A stretch of DNA of 64,000 nucleotides from Alkalihalobacillus sp. YIM B00296 (GCF_020179385.1 NZ_JAIBLJ010000019.1:1-64000); one strand, 5' to 3'; shown: positions 8,464-17,507, counted from the stretch's first letter. The notes: generated by a model not told the origin, from the letters alone. Numbers and translations are program-made.

Positions 8464-9682
8464 TACAATCATTATAGGATCTGGACCTGCAGGTTTAACA
8501 GCGGCAGTTACTTGTGCGGAAAATGGAGTAGATGTTGTTGTGATTGATGAATATATGATTGCTGGTGGTAGGTTACTCGGACAGCTTTATGAAGAACCGA
8601 ATGGGTCCTGGTGGAATGGGATTAAGGAATCAACTACATTATATGAAAAAGCAATTAATCTTGGAGTGAAGTTTCATTTCAACACAGCTGTCAATAACAT
8701 TGAACAATCAAATGGATTATGGGTTGTATATACCGAAAAGGATACATTTTACACGTCTAATTTGTTATTGGCAACTGGTGCAGCAGAATCTCCTGTGCCT
8801 GTACCTGGGTGGACTTTACCCGGCGTAATGTCGGTAGGTGCCGCTCAGGTGATGACAAATGTTCAGCGAGTCAAACCCGGAGAGCGTGGGGTTATTATCG
8901 GTGTAAATGTTCTCTCGGCTGTTATTGCAATGGAATTACAGCTAGCGGGTGTAGAGATAGCTTGTCTTACTTTACCAAAAAGGAACCGTATTACAATGAA
9001 GGCTGGTGATCCAAGAAAAGTACTAGATTCTCTTCTTCATGTATCCCATATGGCCCCATCTCCATTCGTTCGATATGGGAGTAAGTTAATGAAGAATGAC
9101 TTTATGAAAAAATTGGGGGTTAACTTCTATCCTAAAAAAGGAGTGAAAATGTGGGATATTCCAATTCAACTTCGAAAAGCTGTCACCAAAATTTATGGTG
9201 AAGATGAAGTAGAGGGAGTAACATTAGCAACGATTAATGCTGATGGAGAAGTGGTTTCTGGTAGTGAAGAACATATTCCAGTAGATTTCGTTTGTATTGC
9301 CGGGGGTTTATACCCATTAGCTGAATTAGCAGCAGTTGCAGGCTGTCCATTTTATTTAGTAGAGGAATTAGGAGGTTATGTTCCTTTACATAATGAACGG
9401 ATGGAAACCCCTCTAGAAGGACTATATGTTGCAGGAAATATTACGGGTATTGAAGGAGCAAAGGTTGCTGCTGCACAGGGGACAACGGCAGGTCTATCAA
9501 TGGCGCACCGTTCTGGAATAAAAGGGTTAGATAATACTATTAACGATTCAATTAAAATGACTGAACAGACCAGGAATAGTGCACCTATACAATTTCATCC
9601 GGAAATAGAAGTAGGAAGAAAAAAAATCTTGCAGCAATGGGAAGCTTATCAATCTACTAAAAGAGAGTCCATATGTTACTAA
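8456..9682 (+). CDS. FAD/NAD(P)-binding oxidoreductase, HcnB / OoxA-like alpha subunit
   Basis: A 408-residue pyridine-nucleotide-disulfide-reductase-fold flavoprotein. The ATG at 8456 places the GSGPAGLTAA FAD-binding loop at the N-terminus; the in-frame GTG-type extension from 8399 would only add residues inside the upstream gene. A second dinucleotide-binding segment follows TGAAESPVPVPGWTLPGVMSVGA. The VAGNITGIEGAKVAAAQG motif near the end closes the FAD site. The C-terminal BFD domain found in many HcnB/OoxA proteins is absent and is encoded by the separate gene at 7851-8120. It works with the [2Fe-2S] protein and the DAO-type subunit that follows 18 bases downstream. Confidence 0.88.
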   Translation: MNNTIIIGSGPAGLTAAVTCAENGVDVVVIDEYMIAGGRLLGQLYEEPNGSWWNGIKESTTLYEKAINLGVKFHFNTAVNNIEQSNGLWVVYTEKDTFYTSNLLLATGAAESPVPVPGWTLPGVMSVGAAQVMTNVQRVKPGERGVIIGVNVLSAVIAMELQLAGVEIACLTLPKRNRITMKAGDPRKVLDSLLHVSHMAPSPFVRYGSKLMKNDFMKKLGVNFYPKKGVKMWDIPIQLRKAVTKIYGEDEVEGVTLATINADGEVVSGSEEHIPVDFVCIAGGLYPLAELAAVAGCPFYLVEELGGYVPLHNERMETPLEGLYVAGNITGIEGAKVAAAQGTTAGLSMAHRSGIKGLDNTINDSIKMTEQTRNSAPIQFHPEIEVGRKKILQQWEAYQSTKRESICY

Positions 9683-9700
9683 TATACGAGGAGGAATAAC

Positions 9701-10882
9701 ATGAATGACACATTTCATCGCGATATTGTTGTAATCGGGGGTGGAATTATCGGTTCATCGATTGCTTACTATTGTTCAAAATCCGGTTTAGATATAACGG
9801 TTCTTGAAAAGAAAGAATTGGCTAGTGGGACATCCTCTAAATGCGATGGAAATATTTTAGCAGTGGATAAAGATCCAGGCTTTGATAGTCAAATGGCTCT
9901 GAAAAGTCAACAATTGGTACATGAATTAAATAATGAGCTTGAAATCCCATTTGAATATCGGAACCCTGGTAGTGTTTTAGTTTGTGAAAATGATACGGAA
10001 ATGGAAGCTGCACAAAAATGGGTGCAGCAACAACAAGATGCGGGCCTAGATTTTCGTATGTTGGATCGGGAAGACCTACGCAATGAGTCTGCTTATTTTG
10101 CAGACGATCTCCTCGGTGGGCTTGAGTGCAGGACTGATTCTATAGTGAATCCCTATATGTTAACCTATTCGATGATTCATCGTGCCAAACAATTCGGTGC
10201 AAAAATACATACGAATACGGAAGTGAAAAATCTTTATAAAAATCAAGTGAATCAATTTGTAATAGAGACAAATGACGGAATCTTTACAGCTAATAAGGTT
10301 GTCAATGCATGTGGGGTATGGGCTCCGTTTATTGGAGAGATGTTAGATATAGACATTTCAATAAAACCGCGTAAAGGTCAGATAATTGTTGCTTCTAGAC
10401 AACAGCCTGTTGGATTAAGAAATGTAATGGAATTTGGCTATCTCATTTCAAAATTTGGTGGGGAGAGGCAAGTAGATCCATTAACTGATAAATATGGCGT
10501 TGCATTAGTTTTCGAGCCTACCGAAAGTCAAAACTTTTTAATTGGTAGTAGTCGTCAATTTAATGGATATGACACAAAAGTGGATCATGAAGTGATGAAA
10601 TATATCGCAAAAAGAGCTGTTCGTTTTTACCCTAAAATAGCGGATATGACTGTTATCAGAACATACGCAGGATTACGACCATGGACAGCTGACCACCTTC
10701 CAATCATTTCACATGTTGAAAAGGTGCCAGGGTTTTATATAGCAGCAGGACATGAAGGGGATGGCATAAGCTTAGCTGCGATTACAGGTAAAGTAATCGA
10801 AGAAATGATCAATGAAAAGGATACATCGATTCCAATTGAACTACTTCGTTATGACCGATTCCATGTTAATGCCAAGCCGTGA
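9701..10882 (+). CDS. FAD-dependent amino-acid dehydrogenase, DAO family (HcnC / OoxB-like beta subunit)
   Basis: A 393-residue D-amino-acid-oxidase-fold protein. The N-terminus has the GGGIIGSSIAYYCSKSG Rossmann loop and the TVLEK acidic end of the second strand. The middle has PRKGQIIVASR, and the C-terminus has YAGLRPWTADHLPIIS and AAGHEGDGISLAAITGK, as in glycine oxidase and D-hydroxyproline dehydrogenase beta subunits. The Shine-Dalgarno is gaggagg. Last gene of the four-gene operon, it should be the catalytic subunit that oxidises an amino acid to its imine. Its paralogue at 21098-22186 is only distantly similar, so the two complexes probably have different substrates. Confidence 0.9.
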   Translation: MNDTFHRDIVVIGGGIIGSSIAYYCSKSGLDITVLEKKELASGTSSKCDGNILAVDKDPGFDSQMALKSQQLVHELNNELEIPFEYRNPGSVLVCENDTEMEAAQKWVQQQQDAGLDFRMLDREDLRNESAYFADDLLGGLECRTDSIVNPYMLTYSMIHRAKQFGAKIHTNTEVKNLYKNQVNQFVIETNDGIFTANKVVNACGVWAPFIGEMLDIDISIKPRKGQIIVASRQQPVGLRNVMEFGYLISKFGGERQVDPLTDKYGVALVFEPTESQNFLIGSSRQFNGYDTKVDHEVMKYIAKRAVRFYPKIADMTVIRTYAGLRPWTADHLPIISHVEKVPGFYIAAGHEGDGISLAAITGKVIEEMINEKDTSIPIELLRYDRFHVNAKP

Positions 10883-11662
10883 TCCAAATGAATTTCAAAA
10901 AAATAGCAGGGAAAATTTGTGAAAAACAAAATAACTGTTGTGAGGAGAATTAATCGGAGCAGGTAATACGTAATTTTCTTTTTATTTTCTTCAGAACTCA
11001 AAAATTATAAAGATTTCAACTTGTATGGTAGATATCGAACTGACTATAATTTGATGGAAAATTCATATAAAGAATTAAGAATTACTTCAGATAATATAAC
11101 GGTTGTAGTTCAGGGTTAAAAACATACATATTAAAACCACTCTATAAAAAATAACAATAATTTTCGTAAAGTATACTATATGATTATTCTTAATTATTTA
11201 TCCACTTTCCTAAACCAGATAGAAGGTAGAATGATTGACCAAAATCTTGACCAAAATTTGACCAAAATAATTTCAAAAAATATGATTTCCTTTAATATTT
11301 AAAAAAACATAAATGCTGATATTACAGCACTTTTAGATACGTTTTGAGGACATATGAAACGCTGAGATATGTTCCGTACACAAGTCCACCCTTGGGAACG
11401 TGAACAATACATCCAACTTTACTAAACTAATAAACCCTTGACACCGTGAACTGTACCCTTGAAAATAGACAGTTTAATAAAAAGTCCTATGCAGCTAAGA
11501 GGTGACCTCGGAATTGTAGTATTATCCCCTTACGGACTACCTAATTATATCAAGGCGTATTTGTCGATTTCAGTCTACGAAGTTTGAGATAGTAACAATA
11601 CCTTTGTCAGAAAATTGTTGACAGATGGTTGTTTTTTTATTAAGGTAAGTTACAAAGAGTAA
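10883..11662. other. Gene-free stretch with possible integrase tail and IS debris
   Basis: About 780 bases without a supported gene. At 11233-11275 the string TTGACCAAAAT occurs three times in near-direct repeat. A short open frame there (about 11180-11300) ends in LTKIISKNMISFNI and reads like the C-terminal tail of a phage-type tyrosine recombinase, but is too short to be sure. Around 11440-11480 'tgtacccttgaaaatagacag' resembles an insertion-sequence end. A TTGACA-like -35 at 11618-11623 may belong to the lacI-type gene downstream. Confidence 0.3.
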
Positions 11663-11676
11663 TGAATACGTATTCA
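11663..11676. promoter_or_regulatory. LacI-type operator upstream of its regulator gene
   Basis: A perfect 14-bp palindrome TGAATACGTATTCA with the central CG step typical of LacI-family operators, 15 bases upstream of the regulator start. The same core recurs at 12711-12728, which argues for autoregulation plus control of the operon. Confidence 0.8.
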
Positions 11677-11691
11677 TAGGAGAAATGCAGT

Positions 11692-12687
11692 ATGGTTTCG
11701 TCAAAAGAGGTAGCAAAGCATGCTGGGGTGTCCCAGTCTACGGTATCCAGGGTGATGAACGATCCATCAAAGGTGAGTAAGGTTGCTCGTGAAAGCGTTC
11801 TCAGGGCGATAGAAGAGCTGAATTATCGTCCAAACTCGGTTGCGCGTTCTTTGGTGAACAAGAAAACCAAGTCGATTGCTTTGATCTCTGGTCCTTTGCA
11901 TAACCCGTTTTTCGTGGAAACGACAACTTCAATCATAAACTTTGCAAAAGAGTATGGGTATCATACGAATGTTCACTTTGAAAACTTTGGAGATAACATG
12001 TCGCTCTACAAGGATGTGCTAAGTCATAAGTTTGACGGATTAATCTTATCGTCCATTTTTTATGATGACCCAATTTTTGAAGAGCTGAAGAAGCTGGATG
12101 TTCCGTTTGTAATGTTTAACCGAAAGCACCAATCTGGTGGACATTATGTAGAGATCGATAATCTCGCTGCGGGTAAATTAGCGGCTGAGCATCTTCTTAA
12201 ACTGGGTCATCGAGACATTGCCTGGATTGGTGGAGATCTTAGGACAACTACCTTTCATGGTAGATACAAAGGCTTTCTTGATGAAATAACTGAACAAGGA
12301 ATCAGGTTACCTGAACATTTTATCCAGGTGAATGATACAACACAGAAAGAGGTTCATCGGGCGATAGAATCAATGCTAGCAAGTAAAAAGCGACCAACTG
12401 CGATTTTTGCAGCTACCGATTCAATCGCAATCTTTATTCTCGACTACTTGCTTGAAAAAGGGTATTCGGTACCAGATGATATCAGCGTGATTGGGATGGA
12501 TAACATTAATTGGAGCTCCCATCATAGCTTCCAATTGACAACAGTTGGACACGATGGACCTAAGAACCTAGGGCAGCTTGCGATAGAGCATTTGATGGAC
12601 TTAATGAATTCAAAGGAAAAACAGGAAAAAATCAACATTACGGTTCAACCGAAGGTATTTGTTCGAAAAACGACGAAGGAGCTTTAA
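11692..12687 (+). CDS. LacI-family transcriptional regulator
   Basis: A 331-residue repressor. The N-terminal helix-turn-helix is VSSKEVAKHAGVSQSTVSRV followed by the hinge helix NYRPNSVARSLV. The remainder is a periplasmic-binding-like effector domain with the usual IGGDLRTTTFHGRYKGF, DSIAIFILDYL and DISVIGMDN segments. Two matching palindromes, just upstream of this gene and upstream of the aldehyde dehydrogenase, identify its probable targets. It therefore likely controls itself and the 12749-17497 operon in response to a metabolite of that pathway. A terminator follows the stop codon, so the operon has its own promoter. Confidence 0.92.
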   Translation: MVSSKEVAKHAGVSQSTVSRVMNDPSKVSKVARESVLRAIEELNYRPNSVARSLVNKKTKSIALISGPLHNPFFVETTTSIINFAKEYGYHTNVHFENFGDNMSLYKDVLSHKFDGLILSSIFYDDPIFEELKKLDVPFVMFNRKHQSGGHYVEIDNLAAGKLAAEHLLKLGHRDIAWIGGDLRTTTFHGRYKGFLDEITEQGIRLPEHFIQVNDTTQKEVHRAIESMLASKKRPTAIFAATDSIAIFILDYLLEKGYSVPDDISVIGMDNINWSSHHSFQLTTVGHDGPKNLGQLAIEHLMDLMNSKEKQEKINITVQPKVFVRKTTKEL

Positions 12688-12705
12688 AAGCTCTCTCTTT
12701 TTTCA
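12677..12705 (+). terminator. Terminator of the lacI-type gene
   Basis: GAGC stem around TTTAAAA overlapping the stop codon, followed by a TCTTTTTT tract, separating the regulator from the operon it faces. Confidence 0.65.
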
Positions 12706-12710
12706 GATTA

Positions 12711-12728
12711 TTTGAATACGTATTCAAA
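12711..12728. promoter_or_regulatory. LacI-type operator upstream of the aldehyde dehydrogenase operon
   Basis: A perfect 18-bp palindrome TTTGAATACGTATTCAAA, 20 bases before the aldehyde dehydrogenase start and sharing its 14-bp core with the site at 11663. A cre-like string (TGAAAGCGCTCTCC, one mismatch at the last base) lies inside the gene at 12909-12922 and could add a CcpA roadblock. Confidence 0.85.
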
Positions 12729-12748
12729 AGTTTTGGAGGAGAAAGCAT

Positions 12749-14179
12749 ATGATAAAAGGATTGTTTATTGAAGGTAAGGTAGTAACACCTAAGAATACGT
12801 ATACAGTACAACACCCGCATACAGAAGAGCAAGTTGCCGAGGTAGCAGATGCAACTGAAGAAGAGATGCAAGAGGCAATTGATAGTGCATTTAAAGCTTT
12901 CGGAAAAATGAAAGCGCTCTCCTCAGGCGACCGGGCTGAGATCCTAAACCGCGCTGCAAATTTGCTTGAAGAAGAGAAGGAAGACTTCGCCCAGACGATT
13001 GCGCTTGAAGCTTGCAAACCAATTACTGCCGCAAGAGGTGAGGTTGACCGTTCTGTACAAACATTACGGTTTTCCGGAGACGAAGCGAAACACATCGGTG
13101 GGGAGTATATTCCACTTGATGCAGCAAAAGGTGGCGAAGGCCGTGATGCGTATACGGTCCATGAACCGATGGGTGTTGTTGGGGCGATCACGCCATTTAA
13201 CTTCCCGCTCAATCTTGTCGTTCACAAGGTTGGTCCAGCACTTGCCGCAGGAAACACGATCATCGTTAAACCAGCGGAACAAACACCTTTATCAAGCTTG
13301 AAATTGGCGGAGCTTTTTACAAAAGCAGGGTTACCGAATGGAGCCTTCAATGTGATCCCTGGTGATGGGCCGAAGCTTGGGAAAGTGCTACTTGATGATT
13401 CGCGAGTTCAAAAGATTTCCTTCACAGGTAGCCCGGTGGTTGGAAAGTTAATCAAAAGCCAGGCTGGCATGAAACGAGTGACACTGGAGCTTGGAAGTAA
13501 CTCAGCCCTTTATATCGATGAGTCATCTAAAGGTTCACTTGAAGATATTGCTTCAAAAGCAGTAACTGGAGCATTCGTTTACAACGGCCAGGTTTGTATC
13601 AGTACGCAGCGGATTTACGTACACGAATCGGTATTCGAGGCGTTCAAGCAATCGTTTGTTTTAAATACGAAAGACGTACCATTTGGTGATCCGCTTGATG
13701 ACAACACGATGGTCACAAGCCTCATCAACAAGAAATCCCAACAACGAATCCTTGAATGGATCAATGAGGCAGTCGAGAGTGGAGCGAAACTTTTAACAGG
13801 TGGAGAAGCAAAGGCAAATGGGATTCTACCAACCGTTCTAACCGACATCAAATCCACTGACAAAGTGTCCTGTCAGGAAATTTTCGGTCCAGTCGTAATC
13901 ATACAACCAGTAAAAAACCATGAGGAGGCGTTAAATCTGATGAACAACAGTGATTTTGGTCTCAATGCTGGGATATTCACGAACAACTTGCAACAAGCCC
14001 TCGAGATGGCCCATGGACTTGAAGTCGGACAGGTACTCGTTAATGACATTCCAACGACACGATTTGATCATATGCCATATGGCGGTGTGAAATCTTCCGG
14101 TTACGGTCACGAAGGCGTCAAGTACGCGATCAAAGAAATGACACGGCTCAAGATGATCAGCTTAAACTACCGTTTCTAA
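12749..14179 (+). CDS. NAD(P)-dependent aldehyde dehydrogenase
   Basis: A 476-residue ALDH-superfamily enzyme oxidising an aldehyde to the acid. Landmarks are the VVGAITPFNFPLN and KPAEQTPLSS nucleotide-binding segments, FTGSPVVG, the general base Glu247 in LELGSNSA and the nucleophile Cys283 in YNGQVCISTQ, then EIFGPVV and the terminal FDHMPYGGVKSSGYG. It is first in the LacI-controlled operon, after a strong Shine-Dalgarno (ggagga). With the Fe-dependent alcohol dehydrogenase at the far end it would convert an alcohol via an aldehyde to an acid. The specific substrate (lactaldehyde-, glyceraldehyde- or succinate-semialdehyde-like) cannot be decided. Base composition is visibly GC-richer than the neighbouring modules. 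Confidence 0.92.
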   Translation: MIKGLFIEGKVVTPKNTYTVQHPHTEEQVAEVADATEEEMQEAIDSAFKAFGKMKALSSGDRAEILNRAANLLEEEKEDFAQTIALEACKPITAARGEVDRSVQTLRFSGDEAKHIGGEYIPLDAAKGGEGRDAYTVHEPMGVVGAITPFNFPLNLVVHKVGPALAAGNTIIVKPAEQTPLSSLKLAELFTKAGLPNGAFNVIPGDGPKLGKVLLDDSRVQKISFTGSPVVGKLIKSQAGMKRVTLELGSNSALYIDESSKGSLEDIASKAVTGAFVYNGQVCISTQRIYVHESVFEAFKQSFVLNTKDVPFGDPLDDNTMVTSLINKKSQQRILEWINEAVESGAKLLTGGEAKANGILPTVLTDIKSTDKVSCQEIFGPVVIIQPVKNHEEALNLMNNSDFGLNAGIFTNNLQQALEMAHGLEVGQVLVNDIPTTRFDHMPYGGVKSSGYGHEGVKYAIKEMTRLKMISLNYRF

Positions 14180-14192
14180 AGGGGTGAGCAAA

Positions 14193-14684
14193 TTGAAAGC
14201 GATACCAGTACAGAATCGAGCAGCTAAACACCCAAGAGAGCTATTACTCTACTATCCTTATCTATTTTCAAAATGGACGGTTGAATATAAACCGTTTATC
14301 GGACGTAAGAAAATCGACCGTCGATTTCTGATGACAAATCTCGTGAAAGGGGAGACGACGTTCCTCGATCAACGTCTTGAAATGGAAGAAACCGAGATCG
14401 ACCCAAATATCATTCTCCCTACTAAATGGACGGACGATCATGCAATAGAGGCAGGACAGGAGTTTTTACGAAGACATTATGTCCATAAAATCCGGTCCTG
14501 GAGTGTTCCGGTAATCAAACAAATCGATTCCTATCAGTTGTTGTTGCCTTACGAGATTTATCGCGAGGAGGTAAAGAAGAAGCCTCAACTCGTACTCTAT
14601 GAATCAATATCACGGTCGCTCGATAAAGTAGACCGTTATCCTGAGATAAAAAATTTCTTACAAAGAAGGGGAGTTTGTTTATGA
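14193..14684 (+). CDS. Uncharacterised operon protein
   Basis: About 163 residues, not recognised. It is basic and rich in Arg, Lys, Tyr and Leu, without membrane segments, Cys clusters or a signal peptide; stretches such as LLLYYPYLFSKW and KIRSWSVPVIKQIDSYQLLLPYEIYREE suggest a mixed alpha/beta cytosolic protein. The TTG at 14193 is preferred because the aggggtg Shine-Dalgarno is well spaced for it; a GTG at 14184 overlaps that site. It lies between the aldehyde dehydrogenase (5 to 14 bases) and a tiny membrane protein with which it shares an ATGA overlap. It is therefore a genuine operon member, perhaps an accessory of the pathway or symporter. Confidence 0.7.
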   Translation: MKAIPVQNRAAKHPRELLLYYPYLFSKWTVEYKPFIGRKKIDRRFLMTNLVKGETTFLDQRLEMEETEIDPNIILPTKWTDDHAIEAGQEFLRRHYVHKIRSWSVPVIKQIDSYQLLLPYEIYREEVKKKPQLVLYESISRSLDKVDRYPEIKNFLQRRGVCL

Positions 14685-14779
14685 CTTTTCTATATATTAT
14701 GGCATCCTTAATCCTTGGAACCTGGGGAATCATGGCGTTGATTTTATTTAAAACAAAACTGTTAGATGACGAGAAGTAG
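14681..14779 (+). CDS. Small single-span membrane protein, probable symporter accessory
   Basis: A 32-residue protein. One hydrophobic helix (FLYIMASLILGTWGIMALIL) is followed by a charged tail, KTKLLDDEK. It starts with an ATGA overlap on the previous gene and ends 12 bases before the Na+ symporter, with an upstream aagaagggg Shine-Dalgarno. Tiny proteins of this form directly ahead of SSS-family symporters are annotated in many genomes as small symporter accessory proteins. That assignment here rests on size, topology and position. Confidence 0.65.
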   Translation: MTFLYIMASLILGTWGIMALILFKTKLLDDEK

Positions 14780-14791
14780 GGGGTATAGAGA

Positions 14792-16288
14792 ATGGAAAAT
14801 GCAATTGTAACGTATTCATGGATTTTTATGTCGATCTTTTTGATCGCGATGATTGGGTTCGGCTATCTTGGAATGAGGAAGACGAAGAACTCGGATGACT
14901 TTGCGACGGCTCGTTCCAGTTACGGACCCTTAACTGTTGCACTTGTAATCGGTGCAGGAATCTCGAGTGGTTCCACCTTTATGGGAATGCCTGGGCTTGC
15001 ATACAGCCTTGGAACACCTAGTCTCTGGTACCCGCTCTTGTATCCGATTGCAACTGTTTTCGGGATGCTATTCGTTGCAAAAGTGATCAAGCATTACGGG
15101 GATGAATTTGGAACGCGTACGATTCCTGAGTTTTTAGGAGACCGTTTCAACAGTGAATTTTTACGAATCGTTCTAACTTTAATTTCGATTCTTTTAATCT
15201 TCTATGTCGTATCTCAGTTCGTTGCAGCTGCAACAATGTTCCAAACAATGATGGGCATCAACTATGAAACTGGGTTGTTCATCACGGGAATCGTTCTAGC
15301 GGTTTATGTGTTCATGGGTGGTTCACACTCAGATATCATGACGGATGCCGTTCAAGGTTTCCTAATGGTGATTACCGCAATTGTCGTCTTATTCTGTTTC
15401 ATCTTCAGCGTTGGAGTTGATGGAAACTTCGGAGATATGATTCAGCTTATCAAGGATCGGAACCCGACTGGTGCTTTTGACCAGCTCCTTTTACCAGATG
15501 ATAAAACGTACGGTGCATTCTGGCTTATTGCCTTACTGTTTGTTGCCCATTTACCATTTAGCGTTTTACCGCACTTAGGAAATAAGTTCATGGCCGTTCG
15601 TTCTAATAAAGATATGAAGAAATTGATCATGTGGTGTACGCTCATTGCAACGATTTTACCGCTTATGGCACTCGGTGGAATGCTTGGAATCGCTGTTGTC
15701 GCCCCTGGTGCAAACATCTCACCTGACCAGGTCATTCCAATACTGTTTAGTGAAATTTTCCCGCCGTTTATTGCAGCATTCTTCGCGGTGGCGGTTTTAT
15801 CCGCGGTCATGTCAACATCAGACGGCTTGATCGTATCGTTGACACAGTTGCTAGCGAACGACTTGTATCGTAAAACGATTGTGCCAAGGATCAACATTTC
15901 AAAAGAGAAAGCAGAACGGAATGAGCTCTTGATCAGCCGTTACTCGACATTCGTCGTTATTGCTGCAGGCATCATGCTGGCATGGTCACCACCTAAGTTC
16001 TTAGCGGTGTTCATGTGGATCGGAATCGGTGGAATTGTATCGGCAACTGCAGGTCCATTAATCGTTGGAGGGCTTTGGAAGCGTGCCACGAAAAAAGGCG
16101 CGATCATCTCCTTGCTTGCAGGGACGCTTACGTATTGGTTTGTATACCTGCCATTTGGACTTAACTTTACAAATCCGTTCGGAGCAGCTGGACTTGGGGT
16201 AATAGTAGGTATGACTGTAATGTTTGTGTATACGAAAGTAGCGACACCAGTAGTGTCCGATGGAATTGATAAACGATTGACAGGTTGA
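14792..16288 (+). CDS. Sodium:solute symporter (SSS family)
   Basis: A 498-residue polytopic membrane protein with about 13 hydrophobic segments. SSS features include GAGISSGSTFMGMPGLAYSLG in the first helices, the MGGSHSDIMTDAVQGFLM segment in the middle, and the later AVLSAVMSTSDGLIVSLTQLLANDLY motif. The Shine-Dalgarno is tagggggt. It sits inside the LacI-controlled operon and should import the organic acid, alcohol or amino compound metabolised by the flanking dehydrogenases, using the Na+ gradient. It is not closely similar to the two other SSS proteins in the window. Confidence 0.92.
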   Translation: MENAIVTYSWIFMSIFLIAMIGFGYLGMRKTKNSDDFATARSSYGPLTVALVIGAGISSGSTFMGMPGLAYSLGTPSLWYPLLYPIATVFGMLFVAKVIKHYGDEFGTRTIPEFLGDRFNSEFLRIVLTLISILLIFYVVSQFVAAATMFQTMMGINYETGLFITGIVLAVYVFMGGSHSDIMTDAVQGFLMVITAIVVLFCFIFSVGVDGNFGDMIQLIKDRNPTGAFDQLLLPDDKTYGAFWLIALLFVAHLPFSVLPHLGNKFMAVRSNKDMKKLIMWCTLIATILPLMALGGMLGIAVVAPGANISPDQVIPILFSEIFPPFIAAFFAVAVLSAVMSTSDGLIVSLTQLLANDLYRKTIVPRINISKEKAERNELLISRYSTFVVIAAGIMLAWSPPKFLAVFMWIGIGGIVSATAGPLIVGGLWKRATKKGAIISLLAGTLTYWFVYLPFGLNFTNPFGAAGLGVIVGMTVMFVYTKVATPVVSDGIDKRLTG

Positions 16289-16321
16289 AAGAACAACTAG
16301 AGAAAAATAGGAGGAGATACC

Positions 16322-17497
16322 ATGCATTCATTCGTTTCACCCTTAAAGCTTGTAACTGGAGAAGGATCGATCAAGAATATCACTGAGATTATAAATACGT
16401 TTAACGCTAAAAAGGTGATGATTTTTGCTGATCCTGTTGTTGTTGAGATTGGATTGTCCAAAGGGGTTGAAGAAATTCTGAAGCAGGAAGGTGTCGAGTA
16501 CTCCCTTTATACCGACCTTCAACCTGAACCACCTCTGGAAGTTGGGGATAAAGCAGTCAACGCTGTTCGTGAATTTGAAGCGGATCTCGTAATCGGTATT
16601 GGTGGCGGAAGCTGTCTCGATATTACGAAAGCTTCAGCCGTTCTTGCGACAAACGAAGGAACTGTCCAGGATTATTTAAATTTATCGGGAACAAAATCAT
16701 TAGAGAAGCGTGGGTTGCCAAAAGTGTTGATCCCGACCACTGCTGGGACTGGTGCAGAAATCACTGATATCGCTGTCTTTTCACTTGAAGACACGAAAGA
16801 CGTGATCACGCATGAATATCTGATTGCTGATGTTGCCATCGTTGACCCAGAACTCACGTATACACTTCCTCCACGTGTAACGGCCGCGAGTGGTGTGGAT
16901 GCATTAACACACGCAATTGAGGCATATGTTTCCGTAAACGCAACAGACCTGACTGATACACTCGCACTCGAAGCGATTCGTAAAATCACGAAAAACCTTC
17001 GTACCGCAGTCTGGCACGGATCGAATAAAGAGGCGCGAAGGGAAATGGCGTGGGGAAGTGTGATCGCGGGGCTAAGCTTTTACAATGCTGGAGTCGCCGG
17101 GGTTCATGCACTCGCTTATCCACTCGGTGGTCTCTTTAAAATCCCACACGGAGAATCGAACGCTGTGTTGCTTCCATATGTATTTGATTACATCTGGCCG
17201 TCGTGTCTACCGAAAATGAAAATACTTGCACATGAATTCGACTTACCAACAGAAGGAAAAAGTGATCGTGAGCTTGCTGTATCCGTCGTAAAATCACTTC
17301 AGGATCTTGGGAAAGATGTCGGGCTGCCAACAACGTTGAAAGAGTATGGGATTAAAGAAAGTGACCTTGATACACTTGCTGAAAATGGGATTAAGCAAAG
17401 GCGTCTTCTTGTAAGAAGTCCGAAAGCCTATACACTCGAAACAACACGTGCTGTATATGAAGCAGCCTACAATGGCACACTTCAACTCGGAAAATAG
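16322..17497 (+). CDS. Iron-containing alcohol dehydrogenase (group III)
   Basis: A 391-residue Fe-ADH. It has the NAD(P)-binding GIGGGSCLDITKA loop, IPTTAGTGAEITD, DALTHAIEAYVS with a metal-ligand His, and the later HALAYPLGGLFKIPHGESNA carrying two more ligand histidines. It converts a primary or secondary alcohol to the aldehyde or ketone (or the reverse) in the cytoplasm. Its place in the operon with an aldehyde dehydrogenase and a Na+ symporter points to alcohol to aldehyde to acid catabolism. It is last in the operon; a graveyard of gene fragments follows immediately. Confidence 0.93.
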   Translation: MHSFVSPLKLVTGEGSIKNITEIINTFNAKKVMIFADPVVVEIGLSKGVEEILKQEGVEYSLYTDLQPEPPLEVGDKAVNAVREFEADLVIGIGGGSCLDITKASAVLATNEGTVQDYLNLSGTKSLEKRGLPKVLIPTTAGTGAEITDIAVFSLEDTKDVITHEYLIADVAIVDPELTYTLPPRVTAASGVDALTHAIEAYVSVNATDLTDTLALEAIRKITKNLRTAVWHGSNKEARREMAWGSVIAGLSFYNAGVAGVHALAYPLGGLFKIPHGESNAVLLPYVFDYIWPSCLPKMKILAHEFDLPTEGKSDRELAVSVVKSLQDLGKDVGLPTTLKEYGIKESDLDTLAENGIKQRRLLVRSPKAYTLETTRAVYEAAYNGTLQLGK

Positions 17498-17507
17498 TTT
17501 TAAAAAA

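Noticed and set aside
11180-11300. C-terminal tail of a tyrosine recombinase
   Set aside because: Only about 35 codons with triple TTGACCAAAAT repeat; no catalytic residues left, so it was kept only as a remark.
13064-13282. ORFs opposite or overlapping the aldehyde dehydrogenase gene
   Set aside because: Shadow frames of a clear ALDH gene; similar shadows exist over most genes and were omitted.
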